NCBI RefSeq assembly: GCF_000196515.1 | Contig: NC_014248.1 | Span: 4,344,001 to 4,408,000 of the forward strand | Source: 'Nostoc azollae' 0708 | GTDB lineage: Bacteria > Cyanobacteriota > Cyanobacteriia > Cyanobacteriales > Nostocaceae | DNA: 64,000 bases | Reading direction: 5' to 3' | Shown: positions 49,099 to 58,795 of the stretch, piece after piece | How the letters are laid out: each line of letters begins with the position of its first letter | Numbering within the stretch: position 1 is the first letter of the stretch | Program-made: the position numbers and the translations under genes | Notes under the pieces: generated by a model | The model's database searches: none | What the model saw: only the letters and a program-made list of their open reading frames with translations | What the model was told of the DNA's origin: nothing

Positions 49099-49806
49099 AT
49101 GACTAACGAAATTCCTGACATTTTCATTCGTGACATTTTCAACCGTATTGCTCCCGTATATGACCAATTAAACGACCGGTTAAGTTTGGGACAACACCGG
49201 ATATGGAAAGAAATGACTGTAAAATGGAGTGCAGCTAAACCAGGAGATACTTGCTTGGATTTGTGTTGTGGTAGTGGTGATTTAACTTTTAGACTGGCGC
49301 GATATGTAGGAGTGAACGGAAAAGTATATGGTATGGACTTTTCTTGTAACTTACTGGAAACTGCTAAACAGCGTTGCCAAATATATTACCCCCAACCAGC
49401 TATAGACTGGATAGAAGCTGATGTGCTAAACCTGCCCTTTGACAACAATCAATTTGATGCGATCACCATGGGCTATGGGTTGAGAAATGTTAAAGATATA
49501 CCTCGTAGTCTTCAAGAAATACATCGTGTCCTCAAACCTGGTGGGAAAGCAGCAATATTAGACTTTCATCGCCCTGATAATGGCATATTTCGGGCTTTTC
49601 AGAAGTGGTATTTAGATAACCTGGTTGTTCCCCTAGCAACTAATTTGGGTGTCAAGGAAGAATATGCTTATATTAGTTCCAGCTTAGACCACTTCCCCAC
49701 AGGTAGACAGCAAGTAGAAATAGCGCGTCAAGCGGGTTTTACTAACGCCACACACTATCCCATCTCTAACGGTATGATGGGAGTGTTGGTAATTGGTAAT
49801 GGGTAA
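49099..49806 (+). CDS. menG: Demethyl-naphthoquinone methyltransferase (MenG/UbiE family)
   Basis: A 235-residue SAM-dependent C-methyltransferase: FNRIAPVYDQLNDRLSLGQH, the SAM-binding CLDLCCGSGDLTFRLARYVG, DFSCNLLETAKQRC, DAITMGYGLRNVKDIPRSLQ and EIHRVLKPGGKAAILDFHRP, the UbiE signature blocks. In cyanobacteria this enzyme methylates the naphthoquinone ring in the last step of phylloquinone (vitamin K1) synthesis for photosystem I. Start is the ATG at 49099; an ATG at 49092 runs into TAA. The last codons (VIGNG-stop) lie inside the adjoining 14-bp repeat array. Confidence 0.9.
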   Translation: MTNEIPDIFIRDIFNRIAPVYDQLNDRLSLGQHRIWKEMTVKWSAAKPGDTCLDLCCGSGDLTFRLARYVGVNGKVYGMDFSCNLLETAKQRCQIYYPQPAIDWIEADVLNLPFDNNQFDAITMGYGLRNVKDIPRSLQEIHRVLKPGGKAAILDFHRPDNGIFRAFQKWYLDNLVVPLATNLGVKEEYAYISSSLDHFPTGRQQVEIARQAGFTNATHYPISNGMMGVLVIGNG

Positions 49807-49866
49807 TGGGTAATTGGTAATGGGTAATTGGTAATGGGTAATTGGTAATGGGTAATTGGTAATTAG
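49788..49866. repeat. 14-bp tandem array GGTAATGGGTAATT
   Basis: About five units of GGTAATGGGTAATT, itself two near-identical heptamers (GGTAATG/GGTAATT), start within the last codons of menG and run downstream. The array is followed after 11 bp by a second, unrelated 14-bp array. Confidence 0.85.
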
Positions 49867-49877
49867 TAAAAGTATTT

Positions 49878-50059
49878 CCTTTGTCCCCAGTCCTTTGTCC
49901 CCAGCCCTTTGTCCCCAGTCCTTTGTCCCCAGTCCTTTGTCCCCAGTCCTTTGTCCCCAGTCCTTTGTCCCCAGTCCTTTGTCCCCAGTCCTTTGTCCCC
50001 AGTCCTTTGTCCCCAGTCCTTTGTCCCCAGTCCTTTGTCCCCAGTCCTTTGTCCCCAGT
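49878..50059. repeat. 14-bp tandem array CCTTTGTCCCCAGT, 13 units
   Basis: Thirteen consecutive units, nearly all identical (unit 2 ends in C), then a partial unit CCTTTTTT. Because 14 is not a multiple of 3, the array is open in all three forward frames and at least one reverse frame, which creates spurious proline-rich frames. It ends 24 bp before the start of the DUF445 gene. Confidence 0.92.
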
Positions 50060-50083
50060 CCTTTTTTCCTAATCCAAAATACT

Positions 50084-51319
50084 GTGGATTGGTCTCATCT
50101 TTGGCTTTATATATCACCCCCAATTCTGGGTGGAGTTATTGGCTATTTCACAAATGATATAGCCATAAAAATGCTATTTCGCCCTTATCGACCTATCTAT
50201 ATTCTTGGCCGAAGAGTGCCTTTTACTCCTGGATTGATACCTGCTAATCAGGAGCGTTTGGCGAAAAATATTTCTAATACCATTATGGGATCGTTGTTAA
50301 CGCCAGAGGAATTACAAAAGCTGGCGCGGCGACTCCTACAAACAGAAAGAGTACAAGGCGCGATTTCTTGGTTATTACAGTTAGCAGTTGAACAAATTCA
50401 AGGTGATAAAAATCAGAAAAGTATCAAAATTGTGGCAGGAATTTTACGGGATTTGTTGGGAGAATCCTTACCTCGATTACTGAAGGTTTTGGCTCGTCAA
50501 GAGAATTTTTTAGAAGCGCAAATTAACCAGATTTTTGACCAAATATTACTGGAATCTCAACTGAGTGAAGAACAATCTACACGCTTGGCTGATTGGTTGT
50601 TACAAGTAGTTTTACCACCGGATGCGTTAAGACAAGCAATAGTTGACTTTTTAACAGACCGCACAATTCAAACTATTGATGATAGCTTTCGAGAAAAAAC
50701 TAGTGGTACTTACTGGGTAGTAGCAAATCTGTTTGGTTTACGTAATACTCTGACTCGATTAAGGACATTTTGTTTAGATGAAAAAGAGGCTACTAATAAG
50801 CGATTGCAAGAATTAATTCAAGATTTGCAAATGCGCGATCGCCTCAAAAAATTACTACAGGATTTATCTTTACAAAACTTACCAGTTGCTACAGTCCGTC
50901 AACTTAGAAAAACCAGCAGGGAAAGTGTTCATTATTACCTCCAAAATAGTGGTAGCACTTTGTTAGAGGAATTAACGGAATCAGCAGACTGGAAAAATAT
51001 TGCTAGTTTGTTATTAAAGCGTCTTGGTAATTCATCTGTTATTGGTACTTCTTTGGAAGTAGTGTCTAAAGAATTAGCTTTAATTTTAGAACGGTATTTG
51101 GAAAAAGATTTAGAAGTAATTGTCGCACAAGTAATTCCTATTTTGTCTATAGATCAAGTGATTATTGATCGTGTAAAAGCAACTTCTCCTGCTGATTTAG
51201 AAGCCGGAATTGAAGGAATTGTTAAAAATGAATTACAAGCAATTGTGACTTTAGGTGGAATTTTGGGTTTTGTTGTCGGGTTGTTACAAGTAGGTTTTCT
51301 ATTTTTGAGTCGATATTAA
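50084..51319 (+). CDS. DUF445 family membrane protein
   Basis: I place the start at GTG 50084 (protein [20 protein letters not shown]), giving 411 residues; the frame stays open upstream only through the repeat array. DUF445 features are clear: [40 protein letters not shown] and, after long helical regions, a second set of [18 protein letters not shown] and a C-terminal membrane helix ([19 protein letters not shown]). The two termini are membrane-bound with a large soluble middle. Function is not established for the family. Intact. Confidence 0.82.
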   Translation: MDWSHLWLYISPPILGGVIGYFTNDIAIKMLFRPYRPIYILGRRVPFTPGLIPANQERLAKNISNTIMGSLLTPEELQKLARRLLQTERVQGAISWLLQLAVEQIQGDKNQKSIKIVAGILRDLLGESLPRLLKVLARQENFLEAQINQIFDQILLESQLSEEQSTRLADWLLQVVLPPDALRQAIVDFLTDRTIQTIDDSFREKTSGTYWVVANLFGLRNTLTRLRTFCLDEKEATNKRLQELIQDLQMRDRLKKLLQDLSLQNLPVATVRQLRKTSRESVHYYLQNSGSTLLEELTESADWKNIASLLLKRLGNSSVIGTSLEVVSKELALILERYLEKDLEVIVAQVIPILSIDQVIIDRVKATSPADLEAGIEGIVKNELQAIVTLGGILGFVVGLLQVGFLFLSRY

Positions 51320-51642
51320 TTGTTGATAGAATGTTTTACTTGCAATATGCACATAAACCATCTATCAACTTTCTAACTCTGTCACCTGTCACCTACTAAG
51401 TAAGTGGGGGTTAAACATTGTCGTTATGACAAGGCAAGAGGTGAACCAGCGCGGTATTGGGGAGCCACTGCGGTGGAAGGTTTTCCCGGCATAAAGCAAG
51501 TGGCCTGGTTTCCCCCATGTAGGGGCTTCGCCTTCCCCCAGGGTGCGACTGGAGAACCAGAAAGGCAATAGGGAAGAGGTTTTCGGGCTAAATTACATTT
51601 TTTTACATACTTTTGTTTTTTCACGTCGTTCTACTTAACATT
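51320..51642. other. Intergenic with GC-rich repeat-like island
   Basis: From about 51430 to 51600 the DNA is much more GC-rich than its surroundings (for example GGTGAACCAGCGCGGTATTG). A related inverse motif, GCGACTGGAGAACCAG, lies at 51546-51561. This looks like a dispersed intergenic repeat; the 66-codon frame across it has no motif and is not called a gene. Confidence 0.45.
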
Positions 51643-53982
51643 TCAAAAATGTCCCGGCCAAGGTGAGGTGGGAGCATCAGCATCAACTGTCGATAAATGA
51701 TCTGTAGAATAGTCTTGTGCTAAACCTATATTTACATCTTCATAAACCACTAACTTATTCAGATCCTCTAAGACTTGGGATGCAGAATTATATCGCTGTT
51801 GATGATCATCCAAAACCATTTTATTAATAATTGCTGCTAATTCCTCGCTTACTATTGCTTTGTCAAGCCATTTTACTTCTCCATCCGTATCTCTTTCTAA
51901 TTCATGAGGAGATATACCAGTTAAGGCTTTAATGCCAATCATTCCTACAGCATAAATATCACTATTATATTTAGGACGACCGAAACATTGCTCATTAGGG
52001 GCATAACCTCTTGTCCCAATGCCGATGGTGAAAGCAGTTGAATCAAAACTTTCGGTGATTTGGGTGCTAACTTCTTTAACAGCACCAAAGTCAATTAATA
52101 CTAGTTTCCAATCTGAGTGACGACGGATAATATTGTTAGGTTTAATATCTCGGTGGATTACACCATTCTCATGGACAAATGTTAATATTTGCAATAGTTC
52201 TTTTAACAGCGAGATTGTTAAATTTTCTATGATACACTTACCTGAGATTAGTTCCTGATTTAAAGGATGTCCAATTATATACTCTTGGATTAAATAAAAT
52301 TCTTCGTCTTCCTCAAAATATGCTAAAAGCTGAGGAATTTGGTTATGTGTTCCCAACTTTTCCAAAGTATTCGCTTCTGCACCAAATAAACGCCTAGCAA
52401 GTGCTAAATCTTCTGATCTTGTCGTGGCTGGTTTTAGTTGCTTGACAACGCATTGAGGATTACCAGGATATTGTATATCTTCTGCAATGTAAGTTTCACT
52501 AAATCCTCCTGCACCAAGCACTTTGATAATTTTGTATCGTCCGGCTAAAATTTTACCGTTCAATGCTAAATCCCTTTGTTGTATTAGGTCTTGCAGGTCA
52601 TCTTGTTAATTAATAATTTCCTGAACCACAGGAGAAGATTTATATTTCTGAAAAATTAGTAATAAGTTATGTTTGTGGATTTTTTCCCTAGCTACTTCAG
52701 TGCCTAAATATAGAGAGTCCAGTTAAGGCGATGGCTATGATTGGTATTGTAGTGGGAAACATTAATTTACCATAAATAAAGCTGGTATAGCTAATTCCTC
52801 CCCACACACCAGCTAAGGCAATACTTAATAAGAATCGCCGGATACCCTGTTTTCTTCTCGTTACTACCATAGATGAACCACTTACCAACAGCAGTACAAA
52901 TAAACCTCTCCATAATGGACTTCTAATGGCTGTGGCAATGGATTTATTGGCCATTAAGGTTGGGACCCATTGGCATAAATTTCTACACCAGCCATGCTGT
53001 TACGTGGTGAAACAGCCACTCGATGATCATCATAGCTTAATTTCGCTGTAGCGCTAATTAGCGCGATCTTATTTTGCAAAAACTGTCCTTGTTGCAAATA
53101 ATTATTCCAGTTTTCTGGCTCAAACAGATACCACAAAGGAATTGTCCTGAATGTCTCCCCATTTCCCCAAAAATAAATGTGATCGCCCCTGGGTTGGGAA
53201 TAATTCACTTGTGCTGCTGCTAAAAGAGCTTCCTCAAAAGAGGGCATTTTTGAGTTAAAAACAGTGCTTGGCTTTCACAAGGGTGAAAATTCACTGGATA
53301 AGCGATGAATTTTACCGTCTAACTCCAGGGGAAAATTGACTGCACCTATTGACACCACCCCAAAACGAAAAATAGGCTGTGGTTGGGTCAATGGCTGAAA
53401 TGAAACTTGATGTGTCGTAAAATTTTTATATACTGCCGATAAGGTAACTTTCCTACCATATTTATTTTCGCAATACTGCCTGTAATTGCCGATCATCAGC
53501 TTCACTATAGATACTTGGTTGATCAAAAACTATATCTAAGTCCACTGAACGGGCACCAGCATTAATCAACTTAGTGATCACCTGATCATAAGCTGCACGT
53601 TAATAAGGAAAAGATTGTATTGGTTTTAAATAGGCATACTGTTGAGGATAGGTCTTATAATACTCTTCAGGAATGGAGATAGATTGATCATCAATCGCCA
53701 AAATCACAATATCCTGTGGAGCTACTACCGTTCCACGCATTTGAAAAAAAAAGGTAGTCACAGCTTGATTTTCTAGCAATTGCACCCTACTTCCATTAGC
53801 CGCACTGAGTATTCCTGCCAAAAATGCAGAAATTCCAGTAAGTAGATGACCAAAACGCACTATCAGTTTAGACTGGTGTAATGGTGTTGTTAAACTCCCC
53901 TTTGTTAACTTACTTAACTGCCTCTTGGCAGCGGAGAGTGATTCGTCGGCTAAGGTGGGTGTAGTGTAGGTTCTTCTGCCAT
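51643..53982 (-). pseudogene. CHASE2 domain - Ser/Thr protein kinase, broken into pieces; kinase part still open
   Basis: The original gene starts MAEEPTL (ATG 53980-53982); frame loss follows at once, then KLIVRFGHLLTGISAFLAGI, the CHASE2 start VVAPQDIVILAIDDQSI, YGRKVTLSAVYKNF and LELDGKIHRLSSEF. Frameshifts lie near 53595, 53275-53250 and 52955. Three membrane helices (RGLFVLLLVSGSSMVV, FLLSIALAGVWGGISYTSFI, TTIPIIAIALTGLSIF) come next, then more stops including TAA near 52607. From a TTG at 52563 the kinase is open for 306 codons with all key parts: LGAGGFSETY, VVKQL, VIHRDIKPNNII, LIDFGAVKE and GTRGYAPNEQ. The receptor is dead; a free kinase domain could in principle be made. Confidence 0.82.
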
Positions 53983-55130
53983 ATTGAGTTACTCGTTAAT
54001 TTCAGTACAACACGGTTATTTGTTTACAAGTTGTTTTTTAGGCAACATTCTAAATAGCAATCAAACTTAAATGAGAATCTTATACATTTATGATGTATGT
54101 TTCAATTATTACCAAAATGATGTCAGTATATTTGCCTTTCAGGATTTCCTATACAAATACAGTCGAACTTTCTATCTCACGCAATATCTATCTGTAATTC
54201 TTGCACACATATTATCTAGAGGCTCTTCACCCAAGCATTTGACGGAAAACATGGTGTGGGGTGTAGGGTTGTAGGGAAAGATAGTTTGTCCCACACCCTA
54301 AAAGGTACAAGCCTATCAATAGTATTGATGGAGAAGATAAAAATGTAGCTCCAGATCTGCAGTACTAGAAATACAAATTCCTAATTTGAAACCTTTGATT
54401 TTAATTATGGGGTTCCCTACACCCTACACCCCTTTCATTAAGGTGAGTTTATTTCCTCAGTTCAGTAGTATCGCTTATACCACTCTTTGCTATCAAAAGT
54501 AAGATTAATTTTTCCCATCTCTCCTACTCCTTGGTAAAAAGCTCCCCACACTCCTCATGACCACAACTAAATGTTATAACCAGTAACTTAGCTCTTGAAT
54601 GGGTATCAGTATGGATCTTACCGCCAGCCTATACCATACCTCTTTAGGAGTAAACTTGACTGATATACAGATCAGAGTCCTGTTACTAAGTCAATTTTAT
54701 TGGTAGATTTTGATCACAGCGGATTTGGGAAAGATTTGGAGGTTAATAACTAGCTAATTATTTAATCACCATTACTAACTATATCTAGCTAATGCTAAAT
54801 AGCGTCAGATAGTGGGATAATCACAAGTATCAGTTTTACCAAAAATTGCACAGTCAAATTATCATGATGCTCATCTGGGTAATAACCGAACTTAAATTGA
54901 ATCACCAACAGCGCACGGCGTTAGCCAAAAAAGCAGACCAAGCCAAAGTTACAAGTATCACAAATTTAATTTTTTAGCCAATTTTATGCTTTGACAGAGG
55001 TAAGATAAAAGCTATACATGAAAACAACATGAAAACAACCCTATAGACATTAGCAACCTTGCCAATTAAGAATTGCTATAATCTATTGTTCAATCTTACA
55101 TTCTTATCTATTATTTAGGTGTAAATTTCT
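53983..55130. other. Long intergenic region, no gene recognised
   Basis: About 1.15 kb. A long-range inverted repeat is present: GGGGTGTAGGGTTGTAGGG (54258-54276) against CCCTACACCCTACACCCC (54415-54432). A 67-codon frame at 54071-54274 lacks motifs. The region could hold a small RNA or the leader of the NYN-domain gene, but no known RNA family is recognised. Confidence 0.45.
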
Positions 55131-55652
55131 ATGGGTTCTATGATGAATCGTCTGTCTATTTTTGTAGACGGAAACAATATGTTCTATGCTCAACAAAAAA
55201 ATGGCTGGTTTTTCGACCCACGACGAGTATTAGAATATTTCAAAAATGAGCAGCCAGAGACAACATTAATTAATGCTTTTTGGTACACAGGCTTAAAAGA
55301 TCCACAAGATCAGCGCGGTTTTAGAGATGCACTCATTAGTTTAGGATATACAGTACGCACTAAAATTCTCAAAGAATACTATGATGATGTCTCTGGTCGT
55401 TACTCGCAAAAAGCAAATTTAGATATTGAAATTGTTGTCGATATGTTTAATACGGTAGACCAATACGACCGAGTTGTTTTATTCAGCGGTGATGGAGATT
55501 TTGAGAGAGCGATCGAACTATTACGTTCAAAGAATACGCATATTACAGTTGTATCAACAGAAGGAATGATAGCCAGGGAGTTACGTAATGCTACTGATAG
55601 ATATATAGACTTGAATGATATTAGAGACCAAATAGAGAAAACCGAAGCTTAG
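55131..55652 (+). CDS. NYN-domain (LabA/DUF88-like) protein
   Basis: A 173-residue PIN-like NYN domain: LSIFVDGNNMFYAQQKNG with the first catalytic Asp, ALISLGYTVRTKILKEYY, SQKANLDIEIVVDMFNTVDQ with the D..D pair, VVLFSGDGDFERAIELLRS and VVSTEGMIARELRNATDRYI. NYN proteins are predicted metal-dependent RNases; the cyanobacterial relative LabA affects circadian output, which is family knowledge and may not apply here. The start is ATG 55131 or 55143 (MNRLSIF). leuA follows after 148 bp on the same strand. Confidence 0.85.
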   Translation: MGSMMNRLSIFVDGNNMFYAQQKNGWFFDPRRVLEYFKNEQPETTLINAFWYTGLKDPQDQRGFRDALISLGYTVRTKILKEYYDDVSGRYSQKANLDIEIVVDMFNTVDQYDRVVLFSGDGDFERAIELLRSKNTHITVVSTEGMIARELRNATDRYIDLNDIRDQIEKTEA

Positions 55653-55800
55653 TAAAATTAACAACTATTTACAAAGCCAAGAGTTAAATTAAGGAACTCT
55701 TAACAGGGAACAGTAAAAAGGTTGATAACTGAATAACTGTTAAAAAATAAAGTTCAAGGTATTCTTCGTCCATAATCTCAAGCTAAAACAACCAAGAAGA

Positions 55801-57393
55801 ATGAGCAATCAAGCAGACAGAATTATCATATTTGATACGACACTGCGAGATGGAGAACAGTGTCCAGGTGCGACTTTAAACATAGATGAAAAGCTAATTA
55901 TTGCTAAACAGTTAGCGCGTTTGGGTGTAGATATAATTGAAGCAGGATTTGCCGTTGCTAGTCCAGGTGATTTTGAAGCAGTCCACAAAATTGCCCAAAC
56001 AGTAGGAACGGAAAATGGACCGGTAATTTGTAGTTTGGCCAGAGCTAGACATGATGATATCAAAGCCGCAGCAGAAGCGATCAAACCGGCTGCTAAGGGC
56101 AGAATTCATACTTTTATTGCTACTTCTGATATTCACCTGCAATATAAGCTAAAAAAAACCAAACCAGAAGTGATCTCTATTACTGAAGAAATGGTAGCTT
56201 ATGCCAAAAGTTTCACTGATGATGTGGAATTTTCTCCTGAAGATGCTGGACGGTCTGATCCAGAATTTTTGTATCAGGTTTTGGAGAGAGCGATCACAGC
56301 TGGTGCAACAACAGTTAACATTCCTGATACGGTAGGTTACACTACACCAAGTGAATTTGGGGCTATTATCAAAGGCATTACAGAAAATGTCCCCAACATC
56401 GACAAAGCTATTATTTCCGTTCACGGTCATAATGATTTGGGTTTAGCTGTTGCCAACTTCTTAGAAGCTGTGAAAATTGGCGCAAGGCAACTAGAATGTA
56501 CCATCAATGGTATTGGTGAACGGGCAGGAAATGCTGCACTCGAAGAATTAGTAATGGCACTGCACGTGCGGCGGCAATATTTTAACCCCTTCTTTGGTAG
56601 ACCTGCTGACTCCCAAGAATCATTAACTAATATTGATACCAAGCAAATTTATAAAACTTCACGTTTGGTTTCCAACTTGACGGGAATGTTAGTGCAACCA
56701 AATAAAGCGATCGTTGGTGCAAATGCCTTTGCACACGAGTCAGGTATTCATCAAGATGGAGTTTTGAAAAACAAACTCACCTATGAGATTATGGATGCCC
56801 AATTGATTGGTTTAACAGACAATCAAATCGTATTGGGCAAACATTCTGGTCGAAATGCATTCCGTACTCGGTTAAGGGAATTGAGCTTTGAGTTGTCGGA
56901 CAAAGACCTCAATAAAGCCTTTATTCGTTTTAAAGAAGTAGCGGATAAAAAAAAAGAAATCTCAGATTGGGATTTAGAGGCGATAGTTAACGACGAAATC
57001 CAACAAGCACCTGATTTATTCCGAGTTGAATTAGTACAGGTTTCCTGCGGTAGTAATACCCAACCCACAGCTACAGTCACTCTCCGCACTCCCAACGGGG
57101 AAGAATTGACCGATGCGGCTATTGGTACAGGTCCAATCGATGCAGTTTATAAAGCCATCAACCGAGTCGTGAATGTACCTAATGAATTGATTGAGTTTTC
57201 TGTGCAATCAGTGACAGGTGGTATTGATGCGCTTGGCGAAGTCACGATTCGCTTAAGTTATGAGTCTTGTGTATTTTCTGGTCATGCAGCCAATACAGAT
57301 ATTATTGTGGCCTCGGCTCAGGCTTATGTAAATGCACTAAATAGATTATATGCTGCATTGCAACAGCAAGTGAAAGAAGAAGTAACAGCTTGA
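55801..57393 (+). CDS. leuA: 2-isopropylmalate synthase
   Basis: Catalyses acetyl-CoA + 2-oxoisovalerate to 2-isopropylmalate, the first step of leucine synthesis. The 530-residue protein has [19 protein letters not shown] (signature 1, metal-binding Asp), [38 protein letters not shown] with the HxH metal ligands and [20 protein letters not shown] (signature 2). The C-terminal ~140 residues form the LeuA regulatory domain ([20 protein letters not shown]), where leucine feedback acts. Intact. A hairpin terminator lies about 80 bp downstream. Confidence 0.95.
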   Translation: MSNQADRIIIFDTTLRDGEQCPGATLNIDEKLIIAKQLARLGVDIIEAGFAVASPGDFEAVHKIAQTVGTENGPVICSLARARHDDIKAAAEAIKPAAKGRIHTFIATSDIHLQYKLKKTKPEVISITEEMVAYAKSFTDDVEFSPEDAGRSDPEFLYQVLERAITAGATTVNIPDTVGYTTPSEFGAIIKGITENVPNIDKAIISVHGHNDLGLAVANFLEAVKIGARQLECTINGIGERAGNAALEELVMALHVRRQYFNPFFGRPADSQESLTNIDTKQIYKTSRLVSNLTGMLVQPNKAIVGANAFAHESGIHQDGVLKNKLTYEIMDAQLIGLTDNQIVLGKHSGRNAFRTRLRELSFELSDKDLNKAFIRFKEVADKKKEISDWDLEAIVNDEIQQAPDLFRVELVQVSCGSNTQPTATVTLRTPNGEELTDAAIGTGPIDAVYKAINRVVNVPNELIEFSVQSVTGGIDALGEVTIRLSYESCVFSGHAANTDIIVASAQAYVNALNRLYAALQQQVKEEVTA

Positions 57394-57470
57394 CGATCTC
57401 AGCTAGTCTGGCTTTAATAGTAGTAAAAAACAATATTTTTAGCTCATTTGCCAAGGCTAGAAGGAGTAAC

Positions 57471-57500
57471 AATGCCGCCTAATCAGCGGTATTCGCCTTT
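57471..57500 (+). terminator. Terminator of leuA
   Basis: AATGCCGC (57471-57478) pairs with GCGGTATT (57486-57493, one G-T pair) around CTAATCA and is followed by CGCCTTTTTA. It overlaps the 3' end of the convergent pseudogene at 57479-57991. Confidence 0.7.
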
Positions 57501-57991
57501 TTATAGGCTTCATATTTATTTTGTAGGTTTCGCTGCCGATGTGCTTGGGTAACTAAATAAGCTGTCCACAAAAGTACATAAGTACATATCATTCACGGTT
57601 AGCTAAGATTACAAGGTATTCTTCAGCTTCTAGCCACAGATAAATGCGTTTTTCCCCTTTTCTGTCATTTTCCCAGAGTTTTATAGCGGGATATTCAGCA
57701 TTTTCAATTATAGGTCGTAGCCAACAGATGCGTTCAGAACTGCGAAAATCAGGAATGCGTTACTTTTCCTGGCTACCTTGTGAGGTCACGTGCCAGAAAG
57801 TTGCTTCTTTATCTTGAAATAAAGGATAAATAAGGATGACGTTTAAGGCTAAATCGTATACCTTAAAACGTAGGCTTGCTATCAATCAAATCTTCTTTGA
57901 AAATGGTGTAAACTACCTCTCGGTAAGCTTCCCAATTACCACCGTAATCATTAAATCAAAGCAGAGGTGGCAGCCAAATCGGCCGTTTCAT
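57479..57991 (-). pseudogene. Partner gene of DUF3800, nuclease-like hypothetical, frameshifted
   Basis: From ATG 57989-57991 the translation, allowing for frameshifts, is MKRPIWLPPLL, a stop, FNDYGGNWEAYREVVYTIF, KEDLIDSKPTF, then in other frames DKEATFWHVTSQGSQEK, RIPDFRSSERICWLRPIIEN, KLWENDRKGEKRIYLWLEAE and EYLVILANR, LLWTAYLVTQAHRQRNLQNK, stop at 57479-57481. I know similar proteins as conserved hypotheticals next to DUF3800 in cyanobacteria; they resemble barnase/EndoU-like phage-type nucleases (PBECR group), but this is a weak recollection. The start overlaps the stop of the upstream gene as ATGA. Confidence 0.5.
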
Positions 57992-58701
57992 GCTAAACCC
58001 TCCGCAGGTTGCCAGCACAAAAGATTTACCTTATTTTCTAAATAGAGTGTAGTTTTAGTTAGGCTATAGCCGGAACGCTCTCGCATTCCCTCAACTAAAG
58101 CACTTTTAGCTGCATTGCTAGAAAATCCTCGGTTGATATAGGAAATAGTTCCAATTCAAAGGTCTGCAAGTTGCAAGATTTCGACTTCGTGAGAACGCAC
58201 AGACAGTTTGAAGCTTTTCAATTATCTGGGGTGAAAACTGAAGGAGGTTGTTAGAAAGTACATCATGTAATTTTACAACTTTTTTTACTCATTGTGTATA
58301 TTTAACATCCAAATACATTCTATAATGTGCTTGTGGACTGAGAATTAGCTTGAGCAAAGTAAAATACATTTTATAATACCAATCATGATGAGTTCGATTG
58401 TCAACCTCATGTTGTAGTTGGAATTTATCTGGTACAATAAAACCTCGAGAATGCAAATTTTCATTACCAAAGAAATAATCTATTAATTCGAGAGAAAAAT
58501 GTATTTTAGCTGGTGATAACCTTGTCCATTTAATTTCAAATTATGAGTTTAGATCATGTCTTTTGTTAATTTCCCGGATATAAGTTGAAATTTCGCGCCT
58601 TTTTTCTAAAGGACACCAAACTGCACCAAGTATCATTGTCCCTTGGAGAGCATTTTCTAAATGGCAGCTTTCATCACAGTAAACATTCAAGGTTTGAGAT
58701 A
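57988..58701 (-). pseudogene. DUF3800 family protein, start lost and stops
   Basis: The frame reads SQTLNVYCDESCHLENALQG, TMILGAVWCPLEKRREISTY, IREINKRHDLNS, stop, FEIKWTRLSPAKIHFSLELI, DYFFGNENLHSRGFIVPDKF, later RMYLDVKYTQ, stop, and QTVRSHEVEILQLADL, stop, IGTISYINRGFSSNAAKSAL. YCDES near the start, the FEIKW block and the ELLQLADL block are DUF3800 hallmarks (RNase H-like fold, acidic residues). The start codon position has ATA (58699-58701) where ATG is expected. At least three in-frame stops occur. It ends TGA overlapping the ATG of the next gene, so the two were translationally coupled. Confidence 0.65.
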
Positions 58702-58795
58702 TGGGTGATTTTTCAGATTATTAATTTTTCAAAAAATATGTTATCATATCACATAGGTGTATCCAAAACTTTAGCAATTATATCTTTCACTGATT

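Noticed and set aside
49863-50157. Several overlapping proline/cysteine-rich open frames on both strands
   Set aside because: All are products of the 14-bp array, which has no stop in any forward frame; only the DUF445 frame has homology, and only after 50084.
51424-51624. 66-codon open frame on the minus strand
   Set aside because: Lies across the GC-rich repeat-like island and shows no protein features.
54071-54274. 67-codon open frame
   Set aside because: No recognisable domain or start signal in an AT-rich gene-free region.
54540-54562. Yfr1-like small RNA, suggested by CACACTCCTCATG
   Set aside because: The conserved ACTCCTCACAC core is not complete and the flanking hairpins are not seen.
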